A stretch of 9,436 nucleotides of DNA from Lysobacterales bacterium (GCA_026990095.1 JALSIL010000539.1:1-9436), one strand, 5' to 3'; positions 1 to 5,725 are shown, counted from the stretch's first letter. The notes: generated from the sequence alone by a model not told the origin. Numbers and translations: made by a program.

Positions 1-424
1 CATTATTGGTGCCAGTAAACAGCACAAAATCTCCGTCTGCCAAAGATGTAAACTGATAAAATCCAGTAACATCGGTTTGAGTTGTCGCCACAGGAGAGTT
101 TAGAGCTGTAGAGGAATACAATTTAACTAGGTGGAAACTTATCGGATTTGAATTTTCATCAACAATCTGACCACTGATGCTACCATTTGATGTTTTTAAT
201 GTTGCCGTTTGTTTTAGCAATAAACTCCGCCCATCTAATCCTTGTAAAGTTGATTTTCTTACCTCATACTGTTGTTGAGATATAAGCCCTTCATCTAATA
301 ACTCGGCTAATACTTGTTTTTGTATTGTACTGGCATGTTGTGCCTGCACAGCAGCACCCAAAGAAGACACTGCCATCAACAGAACCAAGATACTTTTCAA
401 AACTAAACTTTTACTAATAATCAT
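1..424 (-). CDS. Secreted protein with SHOCT-like segment and carboxypeptidase-regulatory-like domain (N-terminal part, cut by window edge)
   Basis: An open frame on the minus strand runs from ATG at 424 to the left edge without a stop, giving 141 visible codons. The start is supported by GGAGAG (429-434) just upstream. Residues 1-28 form a Sec signal peptide: a basic start, a hydrophobic core, and a likely cut after A-V-Q-A. Residues about 36-61 (V-L-A-E-L-L-D-E-G-L-I-S...Q-Y-E-V-R-K) look like a SHOCT motif, a short helical hairpin usually found at C-termini. Residues about 81-140 (G-S-I-S-G-Q-I-V-D-E...T-D-V-T-G-F-Y-Q-F...L-A-D-G-D-F) match the carboxypeptidase-regulatory-like/Cna-B-type beta sandwich, common in surface and adhesive proteins. 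It is the last gene of the minus-strand series, 136 bases after the small secreted protein gene, so it may share a transcript with it or have its own promoter. Its full function is unknown because the rest lies outside the window. Confidence 0.8.
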   Translation of the reverse strand, partial: MIISKSLVLKSILVLLMAVSSLGAAVQAQHASTIQKQVLAELLDEGLISQQQYEVRKSTLQGLDGRSLLLKQTATLKTSNGSISGQIVDENSNPISFHLVKLYSSTALNSPVATTQTDVTGFYQFTSLADGDFVLFTGTNN

Positions 425-428
425 TTTT

Positions 429-434
429 CTCTCC
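429..434 (-). promoter_or_regulatory. Ribosome binding site of the left-edge secreted protein
   Basis: On the minus strand GGAGAG lies four bases before the ATG at 424 (six if GGAG is taken as the core). It fixes the start of this edge-truncated gene. The 3' arm of a possible hairpin (434-458) touches its first base. Confidence 0.7.
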
Positions 435-458
435 ATTCATAAAAAATTAAACTGAATG
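434..458 (-). other. Inverted repeat next to a ribosome binding site
   Basis: On the minus strand CATTCA (453-458) and TGAATG (434-439) form a 6-base perfect inverted repeat around a 13-base AT-rich loop that contains TTTTTT. The second arm reaches the first G of the GGAGAG ribosome binding site. It could be a weak translation-modulating hairpin, but the stem is short and AT-rich, so chance is a real alternative. Confidence 0.3.
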
Positions 459-492
459 ATGCTACACAGACTTTGTAATATTTTGTACACCA

Positions 493-526
493 GAAACGAA
501 TGTCCAAACATTGTTTGATACGTTTC
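493..526. other. Nested inverted repeat in the 425-560 intergenic gap
   Basis: GAAACG (493-498) is repeated inverted as CGTTTC (521-526), and inside it CAAAC (505-509) and GTTTG (513-517) form a second, 3-base-loop dyad. There is no T-run on the minus-strand exit side, so it does not look like an intrinsic terminator. It lies between the small secreted protein gene and the left-edge gene, where an operator or mRNA-processing hairpin is possible. The spacers on the two sides are unequal (6 and 3 bases), which weakens the dyad. Confidence 0.35.
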
Positions 527-560
527 CTAATGACGGGGCAATCAGTATGGATGTTTCCTC

Positions 561-827
561 TTATTCAACTGGTTTAGCCATAATCGTGGCAATGTCTTGA
601 ATGGGATACCAGTATTTACTGCCATCACTTTTTTTAATCTGCACCCAACAATCTTCTATATCAGTGATTTCATAAATATACATTTTTGATTCTGATTTGA
701 ACTTTATCCAGTATTTTTCATCGTCATCAATGCCAGGGGGCATTTCACACAAAGGTTCTGCAACAGCACTCGAAGAAAAAACGCCAAAAGCAACACCAAA
801 AAACAAGATAGATAATAATTTTTTCAT
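561..827 (-). CDS. Small secreted protein of unknown function, 88 residues
   Basis: The protein starts with a clear Sec signal peptide (M-K-K-L-L-S-I-L-F-F... with a likely cut after A-V-A at residue 23). The mature chain is about 65 residues, acidic, rich in aromatic residues and lysine, with just two cysteines (27 and 60) that could form one disulfide in the periplasm or outside the cell. The pattern W-V-Q-I-K-K-S-D-G-S-K-Y-W-Y-P suggests a small beta-rich fold, but I do not recognise a family. The start at 827 is backed by TTAGGAGA six bases upstream, the same ribosome-binding core as the two large surface protein genes. It lies 79 bases downstream of the 791-residue gene, with an intrinsic terminator in between, so it is either read through at reduced level or has its own promoter in that short gap. 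No clear promoter was seen there. Confidence 0.8.
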   Translation of the reverse strand: MKKLLSILFFGVAFGVFSSSAVAEPLCEMPPGIDDDEKYWIKFKSESKMYIYEITDIEDCWVQIKKSDGSKYWYPIQDIATIMAKPVE

Positions 828-833
828 AATATT

Positions 834-838
834 CTCCT
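834..838 (-). promoter_or_regulatory. Ribosome binding site of the small secreted protein
   Basis: AGGAG on the minus strand, six bases before ATG at 827, in the context TTTTAGGAGAATATT. It shares the core TTTAGGAGA with the two large genes upstream. Confidence 0.7.
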
Positions 839-862
839 AAAAAACATCAATTTTCATCATTT

Positions 863-892
863 AAAAAATTAAGCCGAATAATGATAACGGCT
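863..892 (-). terminator. Intrinsic terminator after the 791-residue surface protein gene
   Basis: On the minus strand AGCCG (888-892) and CGGCT (872-876) form a 5-base GC-rich stem with an 11-base loop. It is followed by TAATTTTTT, the six-T run lying at 863-868. The hairpin begins 14 bases after the TAA stop at 907-909. There is no T-run on the plus-strand side, so it acts in one direction. It marks the likely end of the two-gene surface protein operon. Confidence 0.75.
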
Positions 893-906
893 ATTAACAA
901 CAAACA

Positions 907-3282
907 TTACCACAGGTTAACCTCGGATAATCCCTGCTCAAACACCTCATACCACAGGCCATCACTCCATAGTTGTTCACCATCCACATCTTCAAGTAAC
1001 TGTCTTTGCATGATTTCTAATATACCGCCAGTTTGACGTAAATATATTCTGACATTGACATGATTATCCCTATCTAAACCAGCAGCAATCAGTTGGGGTG
1101 TTTCATCTTTGGGTAATAACTCGACATCTGAAAAATCAAAGGCAAACTGTGCATCGGTAGTTTTAAACACCACCACTGTTGACTCAAAACTGTCCCTAAA
1201 GATTATCGAGCATTCTCCACCATCAGTAATGCTCCAGTTATAATTAGCAATAATACTAGCCCTAGCAGCTTGTGCTGCTGCACTACAATAGCGACTATTT
1301 CCAGCATCAAAGTCCACATTGCTTTTAAGGTTTTGGGCACTGAAATTTATTAAAGCCGCTTCATATTCTGAAGTTGGCAATGCCAAACCAGATAACATAA
1401 AATTCATACTGGCAACCGATGAAACGTCCCAATTACTGATAATTGGACTTGCTGATGCAGCATTACTAAACATTGATATCATGTCTATTACCGATGATGT
1501 ATCCCAGTTACTGGTGTCAGGGTTGGCTGATATGGTATTTGAGAACATAAAACGCATACTGGTTACCGATTGAGTACTCCAGTTAGTGGTGTCGGGATTT
1601 GCTGATGTTGCATTTAAGAACATAGCAGACATATTGGTAACCGCAGAAGTATCCCAATTACTGGTATCAGGATTAGCCGATGTAGCACCCCTAAACATTC
1701 CTAGCATACTTGTTACTGAAGATGTAGCCCAGTTACTGGTATCAGGATTAGCCGATGTAGCACCACTAAACATTCCTTGCATATTGATTACTGAAGATGT
1801 ATCCCAGTTACTGACATCAGGGTTTGCTGATGTTGCATTTGAGAACATAAAAGACATATTGGTAACCGCTGAAGTATTCCAGTTACTGGTATCAGGGTTT
1901 ACCAAAGAAGCATCTCTGAACATGTCTCTCATACTTGTAACATTTGACAAATCAGGGACATCTGTCGCATTGACAACCATAAATTTTGCTCCACTAAAGG
2001 CATTAAACATTGATTCCCATGTGCCCGCTCCCCATTGCTCAACCGCGAGTATCTTTTCTCCAATTGGCAATGATACAGGGTTTGTCCAGAAGGCAGGAAA
2101 GCCATTTCCCAAACCTGAATTGTCTATAATTCTAATAGTGTAAGTTCCTGCAATAGGGTAACTACAAGTATAGTTACTAGTAATGGCGGTGGCTTCAATA
2201 ATACCATCGTTATTACAGTCGACATTGTAATTATATTGCCCTGCAACGGTGTAGTTTCTGGAAATGATAAACTCGTTATCAGTTCCGCTTCCTAGGTTAT
2301 CGGTTTTGACGGTAATCACAAAATCAGCTGGGTCACAAACTCCACCATCGGTTATATTCCAGTTATAACTGGTAATAATACTAGCCCTTGCAGCTTGTGC
2401 TGCTGCACTACAGTATTGACTGTTACCACCATGGAAATTAATATTACTCTGTAAATTTTGTGAGGCAAAACCAATAAGCATATTTTCATAGCTTGGCATT
2501 GGAAGAGTAACCCCTAAAAACATTGAATCCATGTTAGCTACATTTGAAATATCCCAATTGCTGGTATCAGGATTGGCAGACAATGCAACTCTGAACATAG
2601 AATCCATGTTCGTTACCGCCGAAGTGTTCCAGTTACTGGTATCGGGGTTAGCAGATGAAGCTCCATAAAACATAGCAGTCATATCTATTACCGATGATGT
2701 ATCCCAATTGCTAGTATCAGGATTAGAAGAAATGGCATTATTAAACATAAATCGCATGCTTATTACCGATGATGTATCCCAGTTACTGGTATCAGGGTTA
2801 GCCAAAGTGGCATTAAAAAACATTGATGCCATACTTATCACATTAGTGAAGTTAGGAATATCTGTAGCATTAATAGTGAGATTTGTTGCTCCAGCAAAGG
2901 CATTTGCCGTATCTATCCAAACACCTGTTCCCCATTGTTCAACCGCAAGTATTTTATTCGCAACAGAACCACTACTGTTTGAAGACTTATAAGATGGAAA
3001 TCCATTTCCCACACCTGTTTTATCTTGAATTCTTATGGTATAAGTTCCTGGGTCTCGGTAGATACAAGTGTAATCTCCAGTTTGAAATGTGGCTTCATCA
3101 ACATTATCATTGTCACAATCGATATTATAGTTATAAGATAAGCTCGCATTTGTGTATATTGTAAACTCTGTATCGGTTCCTACTCCTGGATTATCGGTTT
3201 TAACAGTAATCACAAAATCATCAGTAGGGGTTGCATTGATGGTTTCTGTTACCAGCAATAATAAACCAAGAATGGTTTTCAT
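907..3282 (-). CDS. BspA/DUF285-type repetitive secreted surface protein, two-unit, 791 residues
   Basis: Residues 1-17 are a signal peptide (likely cut after I-N-A). Unit A: a PKD-like beta domain (21-90) with D-C-D-N-D-N and Y-T-C cysteines that can pair, then an E-Q-W-G-T-G linker, four 25-residue repeats (about 151-255) with N-P-D-T-S-N-W cores, and a helical cap (265-314) ending I-T-D-G-G. Unit B repeats this plan (320-690) with seven repeats; the last has S-P-I-I-S-N-W. The C-terminal module (691-791) starts C-S-I-I-F-R-D-S-F-E. Such repeats form BspA-like leucine-rich-repeat or DUF285 solenoids, typical of exported surface proteins in binding roles; the ligand is unknown here. I chose the ATG at 3282, not a GTG 18 codons upstream, because AGGAG lies seven bases before it, a signal peptide follows directly, and the longer start overlaps the previous gene. 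It is a tandem paralogue of the 735-residue gene, 50 bases downstream of it. Confidence 0.88.
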   Translation of the reverse strand: MKTILGLLLLVTETINATPTDDFVITVKTDNPGVGTDTEFTIYTNASLSYNYNIDCDNDNVDEATFQTGDYTCIYRDPGTYTIRIQDKTGVGNGFPSYKSSNSSGSVANKILAVEQWGTGVWIDTANAFAGATNLTINATDIPNFTNVISMASMFFNATLANPDTSNWDTSSVISMRFMFNNAISSNPDTSNWDTSSVIDMTAMFYGASSANPDTSNWNTSAVTNMDSMFRVALSANPDTSNWDISNVANMDSMFLGVTLPMPSYENMLIGFASQNLQSNINFHGGNSQYCSAAAQAARASIITSYNWNITDGGVCDPADFVITVKTDNLGSGTDNEFIISRNYTVAGQYNYNVDCNNDGIIEATAITSNYTCSYPIAGTYTIRIIDNSGLGNGFPAFWTNPVSLPIGEKILAVEQWGAGTWESMFNAFSGAKFMVVNATDVPDLSNVTSMRDMFRDASLVNPDTSNWNTSAVTNMSFMFSNATSANPDVSNWDTSSVINMQGMFSGATSANPDTSNWATSSVTSMLGMFRGATSANPDTSNWDTSAVTNMSAMFLNATSANPDTTNWSTQSVTSMRFMFSNTISANPDTSNWDTSSVIDMISMFSNAASASPIISNWDVSSVASMNFMLSGLALPTSEYEAALINFSAQNLKSNVDFDAGNSRYCSAAAQAARASIIANYNWSITDGGECSIIFRDSFESTVVVFKTTDAQFAFDFSDVELLPKDETPQLIAAGLDRDNHVNVRIYLRQTGGILEIMQRQLLEDVDGEQLWSDGLWYEVFEQGLSEVNLW
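910..1212 (-). other. C-terminal module of the 791-residue protein (shared with its paralogue)
   Basis: This encodes residues 691-791: an I-F-R-D-S-F-E motif followed by a module rich in acidic and hydrophobic residues (D-F-S-D-V-E-L-L-P-K-D-E-T-P, then Y-L-R-Q and L-W-Y-E-V-F-E-Q-G). The paralogue has the same module at its own end. It carries no repeats and may serve in export, processing or anchoring. I do not recognise a named domain. Confidence 0.55.
1395..1932 (-). repeat. 75-base coding tandem repeats, unit B of the 791-residue protein (seven copies)
   Basis: About seven imperfect 75-base units encode the M-x-x-M-F-x-x-A-x-S-A-N-P-D-x-S-N-W-x-T-x-x-V-x-x pattern. The copy nearest the cap is divergent (S-A-S-P-I-I-S-N-W-D-V-S-S-V), and the same variant closes unit B of the paralogue. 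The repeats also generate long spurious open frames on the plus strand. Confidence 0.85.
2519..2836 (-). repeat. 75-base coding tandem repeats, unit A of the 791-residue protein (four copies)
   Basis: Four imperfect 75-base units encode 25-residue repeats with N-P-D-T-S-N-W cores. The last copy has D-I-S-N-V in place of D-T-S-x-V, as in unit A of the paralogue. Confidence 0.85.
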
Positions 3283-3289
3283 AGTTTTT

Positions 3290-3294
3290 CTCCT
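3290..3294 (-). promoter_or_regulatory. Ribosome binding site deciding the start of the 791-residue gene
   Basis: AGGAG on the minus strand in the context ATTTAGGAGAAAAACT, seven bases before the ATG at 3282. It rules in favour of this start over the in-frame GTG at 3336, which has no comparable site and would place a non-signal sequence ahead of the signal peptide. Confidence 0.8.
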
Positions 3295-3332
3295 AAATAA
3301 TTCCAATTGACTTACCACAATACAACCTCGGA

Positions 3333-5540
3333 TCACCCTTGCTCAAACACCTCATACCACAGGCCATCACTCCACAGTTGTTCACCATCAACGTCTTCAA
3401 GTAACTGGCTTTGCATTATTTCTAAGACACCATCAAGTTGACGTAAATATATTTTGACATTGACTTGATTGTCCTGATCTAAACCAGCAGCAATCAGTTG
3501 GGGTGTTTCATCTTTGGGTAATAACTCGACATCTGAAAAATCAAAGGCAAACTGTGCATCGGTAGTTTTAAAGGTAACAACTGTTGATTCAAAGCCATCT
3601 GTGAAAATTTCAGCAGGGCACATGCCTCCATCAGTTATATTCCAACCATTAAAAGAAATCATACTAGCTCTGGCAGCTTGTGCTGCTGAGCTGCAATATT
3701 GGCTGTTACCAGCATTAAAATTAACATTACTTTTAAGATTTTGAACACTGAAATTAACCAAAATGGCATCGTATTCTGATGTAGGCAGAGTGATTCCACT
3801 AAACATACCAGTCATATTGGTTACTGAGGAAACGTCCCAGTTACTGATTACAGGACTTGCAGAAGTTGCATTTGAAAACATAGACCAGGTACTTGTTACT
3901 GAGGATGTATTCCAATTGCTCACATCGGGATTGGCAGATGTAGCTTGAGAAAACATTGCTGTCATATTTTTAACCGATGTTGTATCCCAATTACTCACAT
4001 CTGGATTGGCTGCTGTTGCTCTAAAGAACATTCCACTCATATCAATTACTGCTGATGTATCCCAGTTACTCACATCAGGGTTTGCGGATGTCGCATCAGA
4101 GAACATATAAGACATGCTTGTTACGGCAGAAGTATCCCAATTACTGGTATTGGGATTGGCCAATGTTGTCTCCAAAAACATAGCCTCCATGTCAGTGACT
4201 GCCGACACATCCCAGTCACTTGTGTCAGGATTTGCTATTGTTGCCGCCAAAAACATACCATTCATAGATGTTACATTTGACATGTTTGGTGAATCCGTGG
4301 CATTTATAACTAAATTTGAGCATTCAGTAAATGCAGCCAGCATGCTAGTCCACAGACTTGTTCCCCATTGTTCTATAGATAAGATTTTTTCTTTAGTACT
4401 AGAACCACTATATCGTGGCACAGTATAACCAGTACCCAAACCAGTATTGTCTATTATCCTTATAGTATAAATACCAGCACCAGAACTACCATAATCACAG
4501 GTATAGTCACCTGATTGTGCTACGGCTTCAAGTACACCATCATTATCACAATCGACATTGAAGTTGTCACTCGACCCATAAGCCTTAATTAAAAAATCTG
4601 TAGGACTTCCACCAGGGTTATCTGATTTAATGCGGATAACAAAGTCATCGGACGGGTCGCAAACACCTCCGTCAGTAATAGTCCAGTTGTAGTTGGCAAT
4701 AAGGCTGGCTTTGGCAGCTTGGGCTGCTGCACTGCAAGACCTGCTATAGCCCGCATTAAAACTAACATTACTCTGCAAGTTTTGAGCAGCAAAACCAATT
4801 AACATGTTTTCATAGCTATTTGTTGGTAGGGTGACATGCGCAAACATGCCTCCCATTGATGTCACATTTGAAATATCCCAATTGCTGGTGTCAGGGTTGG
4901 CTGATGTGGCAAGAAAAAACATAAATTCCATATCCGTTACTTGAGAAGTGTCCCAGTTGCTGGTATCAGGGTTGGCAGATGTGGCTCCCTTAAACATCCT
5001 CCGCATATTCGTTACAGCTGATGTATTCCAATTACTGGTATTTGGGTTTGCCATCTCTGCACCACTAAACATAGAAATCAGAGAAGTTACGTTGGATAAA
5101 TCAGGTACATCGTTAGCGTTAAAAACTAAATTTATTGCTCCCCTAAAAGCATTATCCAAATTTTTCCATTTGCCAGTGCCCCATTGCTCAACTGTAAGGA
5201 GTTTTTCTGCAACTGAGTTAATTCCTTGACTTAATATAAAACCTGGAAAACCATCTCCTGTGCCAGAATTGTCTTTGATTCTTATGGTATAAATTCCTGC
5301 AACAGTATAGTTGCAGGTGTAACCTACCGTTTGAGATGTTGCTTCATCCGTACCATCATTGTCGCAATCAACATTATAATTATAGTTAAAACCAGTCCCC
5401 GGTTGCTTGTATATGATAAAGTTGGTGTTAGTTCCAGCTCCTGGATTATCGGTTTTAACAGTAATAACAAAGTCATCAGCAGGGGCTGCATTGATGATGG
5501 TGGTTACAGTGAATAGTATGGCCATGAAAATAAGCCTCAT
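3333..5540 (-). CDS. BspA/DUF285-type repetitive secreted surface protein, two-unit, 735 residues
   Basis: First gene of the minus-strand operon. Residues 1-18 are a signal peptide (likely cut after I-N-A). Unit A: PKD-like domain (22-92) with D-C-D-N-D-G-T-D-E-A-T and Y-T-C cysteines, then E-Q-W-G-T-G-K-W, three 25-residue repeats (about 154-232), and a helical cap (243-291). Unit B: PKD-like domain (298-367), six repeats (about 426-580) ending in the S-P-V-I-S-N-W variant, and a cap (589-639). The C-terminal module (641-735) begins C-P-A-E-I-F-T-D-G-F-E. The product is expected to be exported and displayed or released, with the repeats forming a BspA-like solenoid; its binding partner is unknown. 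ATG at 5540 has AGGAG six bases upstream. It ends in TGA where the paralogue has TTA, so it lacks the paralogue's last residues. The 11-base repeat array lies 59 bases upstream of the start, suggesting control by the divergent regulator. Confidence 0.88.
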   Translation of the reverse strand: MRLIFMAILFTVTTIINAAPADDFVITVKTDNPGAGTNTNFIIYKQPGTGFNYNYNVDCDNDGTDEATSQTVGYTCNYTVAGIYTIRIKDNSGTGDGFPGFILSQGINSVAEKLLTVEQWGTGKWKNLDNAFRGAINLVFNANDVPDLSNVTSLISMFSGAEMANPNTSNWNTSAVTNMRRMFKGATSANPDTSNWDTSQVTDMEFMFFLATSANPDTSNWDISNVTSMGGMFAHVTLPTNSYENMLIGFAAQNLQSNVSFNAGYSRSCSAAAQAAKASLIANYNWTITDGGVCDPSDDFVIRIKSDNPGGSPTDFLIKAYGSSDNFNVDCDNDGVLEAVAQSGDYTCDYGSSGAGIYTIRIIDNTGLGTGYTVPRYSGSSTKEKILSIEQWGTSLWTSMLAAFTECSNLVINATDSPNMSNVTSMNGMFLAATIANPDTSDWDVSAVTDMEAMFLETTLANPNTSNWDTSAVTSMSYMFSDATSANPDVSNWDTSAVIDMSGMFFRATAANPDVSNWDTTSVKNMTAMFSQATSANPDVSNWNTSSVTSTWSMFSNATSASPVISNWDVSSVTNMTGMFSGITLPTSEYDAILVNFSVQNLKSNVNFNAGNSQYCSSAAQAARASMISFNGWNITDGGMCPAEIFTDGFESTVVTFKTTDAQFAFDFSDVELLPKDETPQLIAAGLDQDNQVNVKIYLRQLDGVLEIMQSQLLEDVDGEQLWSDGLWYEVFEQG
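3336..3620 (-). other. C-terminal module of the 735-residue protein
   Basis: Residues 641-735, starting C-P-A-E-I-F-T-D-G-F-E and ending W-Y-E-V-F-E-Q-G. The stretch 3477-3572 is identical base for base to 1072-1167 in the paralogue, and the whole module is far better conserved than the repeat regions. The function is not recognised; a role in export, processing or anchoring is inferred from its position and conservation. Confidence 0.55.
3802..4266 (-). repeat. 75-base coding tandem repeats, unit B of the 735-residue protein (six copies)
   Basis: Six imperfect 75-base units encode 25-residue repeats. Cores include N-P-D-V-S-N-W and N-P-D-T-S-D-W, and the terminal variant is S-P-V-I-S-N-W. 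In one copy the usual V-x-x-M-x-x-M-F is changed to V-T-S-T-W-S-M-F. Confidence 0.85.
4842..5088 (-). repeat. 75-base coding tandem repeats, unit A of the 735-residue protein (three copies)
   Basis: Three imperfect 75-base units encode 25-residue repeats (N-P-N-T-S-N-W, then N-P-D-T-S-N-W twice). The last carries D-I-S-N-V, matching unit A of the paralogue. Confidence 0.85.
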
Positions 5541-5546
5541 GATTTT

Positions 5547-5551
5547 CTCCT
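5547..5551 (-). promoter_or_regulatory. Ribosome binding site of the 735-residue gene
   Basis: AGGAG on the minus strand, six bases before ATG at 5540, in the context TTTAGGAGAAAATC. It favours this ATG over the in-frame Met codon five codons later. Confidence 0.75.
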
Positions 5552-5558
5552 AAAGTCT

Positions 5559-5610
5559 TTTATAAATAATTTCTAATACCCAATTGTATGTTTTTTATTG
5601 AGTCTATTTC
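5559..5610 (-). promoter_or_regulatory. Probable promoter region of the surface protein operon
   Basis: On the minus strand this AT-rich stretch offers -10 candidates TATTAG (5573-5578) and TATAAA (5559-5564). No good -35 box lies 16-18 bases upstream of either; for TATTAG the -35 position falls at about 5596-5601, at the edge of the TGAG repeat array. A weak -35 next to a regulator array is the usual layout of an activated promoter. The exact boxes are uncertain. Confidence 0.4.
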
Positions 5611-5654
5611 TGAGAAAGTCATGAGAAAAGTCTGAGAAATTAATGAGATAAGTG
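5599..5654. promoter_or_regulatory. Array of 11-base direct repeats (TGAGAAAnnnn), likely operator for the divergent winged-helix regulator
   Basis: TGAG occurs at 5599, 5611, 5622, 5633 and 5644, spaced 12, 11, 11 and 11 bases. The four contiguous full units are TGAGAAAGTCA, TGAGAAAAGTC, TGAGAAATTAA and TGAGATAAGTG; the first unit (5599) is degenerate. OmpR/PhoB-type winged helices bind head-to-tail on direct repeats with about one helical turn spacing, and PhoB boxes have an 11-base period. The neighbouring gene encodes a regulator with this fold. Binding by that protein is inferred, not shown. Confidence 0.65.
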
Positions 5655-5725
5655 TTTTGGCACACAATTCATCGGGCGTTAATGTGATTTTCCGATAACT
5701 ATTCAATGGCATTCTTGTCTTCAAT

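Noticed and set aside
465..517. Promoter for the left-edge gene (TTGGAC with AT-rich downstream sequence on the minus strand)
   Set aside because: The -35-like TTGGAC has no convincing -10 box at 16-18 bases, so I could not support a promoter call.
3283..3336. GTG start at 3336 for the 791-residue gene, 18 codons upstream
   Set aside because: It overlaps the previous gene's stop, has no good ribosome binding site, and would put a basic non-signal segment before a clear signal peptide. The ATG at 3282 has AGGAG at proper spacing.
4589..4798. Minus-strand open frame of 69 residues inside the 735-residue gene
   Set aside because: It is a frame-shifted reading of the domain junction between units A and B, with no independent start signal.
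1319..5516. Many plus-strand open frames opposite the two large surface protein genes
   Set aside because: They repeat with the 75-base period (S-Q-L-L-V-S-G-L-A-D-V-A patterns) because they are antisense readings of the coding repeats. They lack ribosome binding sites, signal peptides and family features.
907..5540. CRISPR array or transposon-derived repeats
   Set aside because: The 75-base repeats lie fully in coding frame, are imperfect at wobble positions, and have no spacers or terminal inverted repeats.
5683..5698. CRP-like half site TGTGA in the divergent control region
   Set aside because: The second half should read TCACA six bases later but is GATAA, so only one half fits; this is expected by chance.
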